Shown here one piece after another: positions 7,479 through 7,628 of a stretch of 7,628 bases of DNA. The DNA comes from Gammaproteobacteria bacterium. Lineage in GTDB: Bacteria; Pseudomonadota; Gammaproteobacteria; Methylococcales; Methylomonadaceae. Each line of letters opens with the position of its first letter. Position 1 is the first letter of the stretch. The notes beneath the pieces were generated by a model, which was not told the origin of the DNA, made no database searches, and saw only the letters and a program-made list of their open reading frames with translations. The stretch is taken from NCBI GenBank assembly GCA_024276805.1, contig JAJRWJ010000054.1:1-7628 (forward strand), written 5' to 3'. The translations under genes were made by a program, and so were the position numbers.

Positions 7479-7487
7479 ATCGGGAAA

Positions 7488-7580
7488 TTATGTTGAGTGT
7501 TCAATTATGTGGAGTCAAGGCCCAAAGGTGCCTGAAAAATAACGGGATAGGGTAAAATGACTCCACATTACTCAATGAAC
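7488..7580. repeat. Inverted and direct repeat cluster at the break point; probable mobile-element end or recombination site
   Basis: TTATGTGGAGTCA (7505-7517) is mirrored by TGACTCCACATTA (7558-7570): 12 of 13 positions match, with 40 bases between. Outside each arm is a second short motif: AATTATGTTGAG (7486-7497), which is also a direct repeat of AATTATGTGGAG (7503-7514), and CTCAATGAAC (7571-7580), whose reverse complement carries ATTGAG. Between the arms, GGCCCAAAGGTGCC (7520-7533) can form a bulged hairpin. The helicase frame ends in this cluster: its TTA at 7488-7490 is the TAA that closes the frame upstream of the GTG. The arrangement resembles subterminal repeats of a transposon or a tyrosine-recombinase site. 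I cannot name the family. Confidence 0.6.
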
Positions 7581-7628
7581 CAAAATTACAGGGATTCCAG
7601 CCAATCCAGAATAGAGGCGTCTGTTCGC
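7575..7628 (+). CDS. Possible start of a plus-strand gene running off the right edge
   Basis: An ATG at 7575 opens 18 codons with no stop to the window end, reading MNQNYRDSSQSRIEASVR. It begins inside the right outer motif of the repeat cluster, where a recombinase or transposase gene of the element would be expected. No Shine-Dalgarno sequence is seen. The opposite strand also reads plausibly here (RTDASILDWLESL, stop at 7588-7586), so a minus-strand gene end is an equal alternative. The call is weak because so few codons are visible. Confidence 0.2.
   Translation, partial: MNQNYRDSSQSRIEASVR

Larger units (their letters stand above)
1246..7487 (-). pseudogene. Giant SF2 helicase with DUF1998 and nuclease-like C-terminus (DruE-like), inactivated
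   Basis: Four pieces line up in order as one gene of about 2,080 codons. The order is DEAD/DEAH-type lobe 1, a ~700-residue Cys-rich insert, lobe 2, a coiled-coil-prone linker, zinc ribbons, a DUF1998/MZB-like Cys cluster and a PD-(D/E)XK-like tail. Size and order match the giant DUF1998 helicases, of which DruE of Druantia is the best known; MrfA/YprA and DrmB share DUF1998 but are far smaller. Lesions are loss of the 5' end at about 7488, amber TAG at 4046-4044, a net one-base shift at about 3700-3691, and ochre TAA at 2844-2842. Pieces 1 and 2 share one frame; pieces 3 and 4 share another. No ribosome binding site or promoter remains. In life it would couple ATP hydrolysis to DNA unwinding or translocation, probably in phage defence (inference). 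The pseudogene call is firm; the DruE name is a family-level guess without a database check. Confidence 0.85.

Noticed and set aside
6579..7496. Plus-strand open frame of 305 codons near the right end
   Set aside because: It is antisense to the helicase lobe 1 motifs and carries no recognisable domain. The same applies to plus-strand frames at 4641-5459 and 5583-6332.

Overview
The window reads as a decaying accessory (defence-island-like) locus on the minus strand of a bacterial chromosome. The organism is probably a proteobacterium, perhaps a gammaproteobacterium, judging only from a moderate GC content and protein style; nothing here fixes the taxon. About 96% of the window belongs to two genes, both read right to left. 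There are no RNA genes and no CRISPR array.

Right edge (7488-7628): a compact set of short inverted and direct repeats that looks like the end of a mobile element or a recombination site. It abuts the helicase reading frame and supplies an in-frame stop, so the 5' end of the helicase gene has been cut off.

Middle (7487-1246): one very large superfamily 2 helicase gene of about 2,080 codons, now a pseudogene. It carries RecA-like lobe 1, a long cysteine-rich insert, RecA-like lobe 2, a coiled-coil-prone linker, zinc ribbons, a DUF1998/MZB-type Cys cluster and a C-terminal nuclease-like region. The architecture resembles DruE of Druantia and related giant DUF1998 helicases. It is broken by an in-frame amber stop (4046-4044), a frameshift (about 3700-3691) and an in-frame ochre stop (2844-2842). 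Each break is visible because family-like sequence continues directly on the other side. Apart from these breaks the frame is open, which suggests recent decay.

Junction (1050-1245): a 196-base spacer holding a MITE-like pair of inverted repeats (1076-1101 and 1195-1221), each able to fold into a hairpin, plus an extra direct copy (1226-1241).

Left edge (1049-1): the intact N-terminal 349 codons of a UvrD-type superfamily 1 helicase whose first ~95 residues look like a RelE/ParE-fold toxin domain. The gene runs off the window.

Working together (inference): an SF2 giant helicase with a nuclease-like tail followed by a RelE-UvrD protein in the same orientation suggests a two-helicase DNA-processing or anti-phage module. 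Here the large component has been lost while the sampled part of the UvrD partner stays open, and a repeat element now sits where that gene's promoter would be expected.
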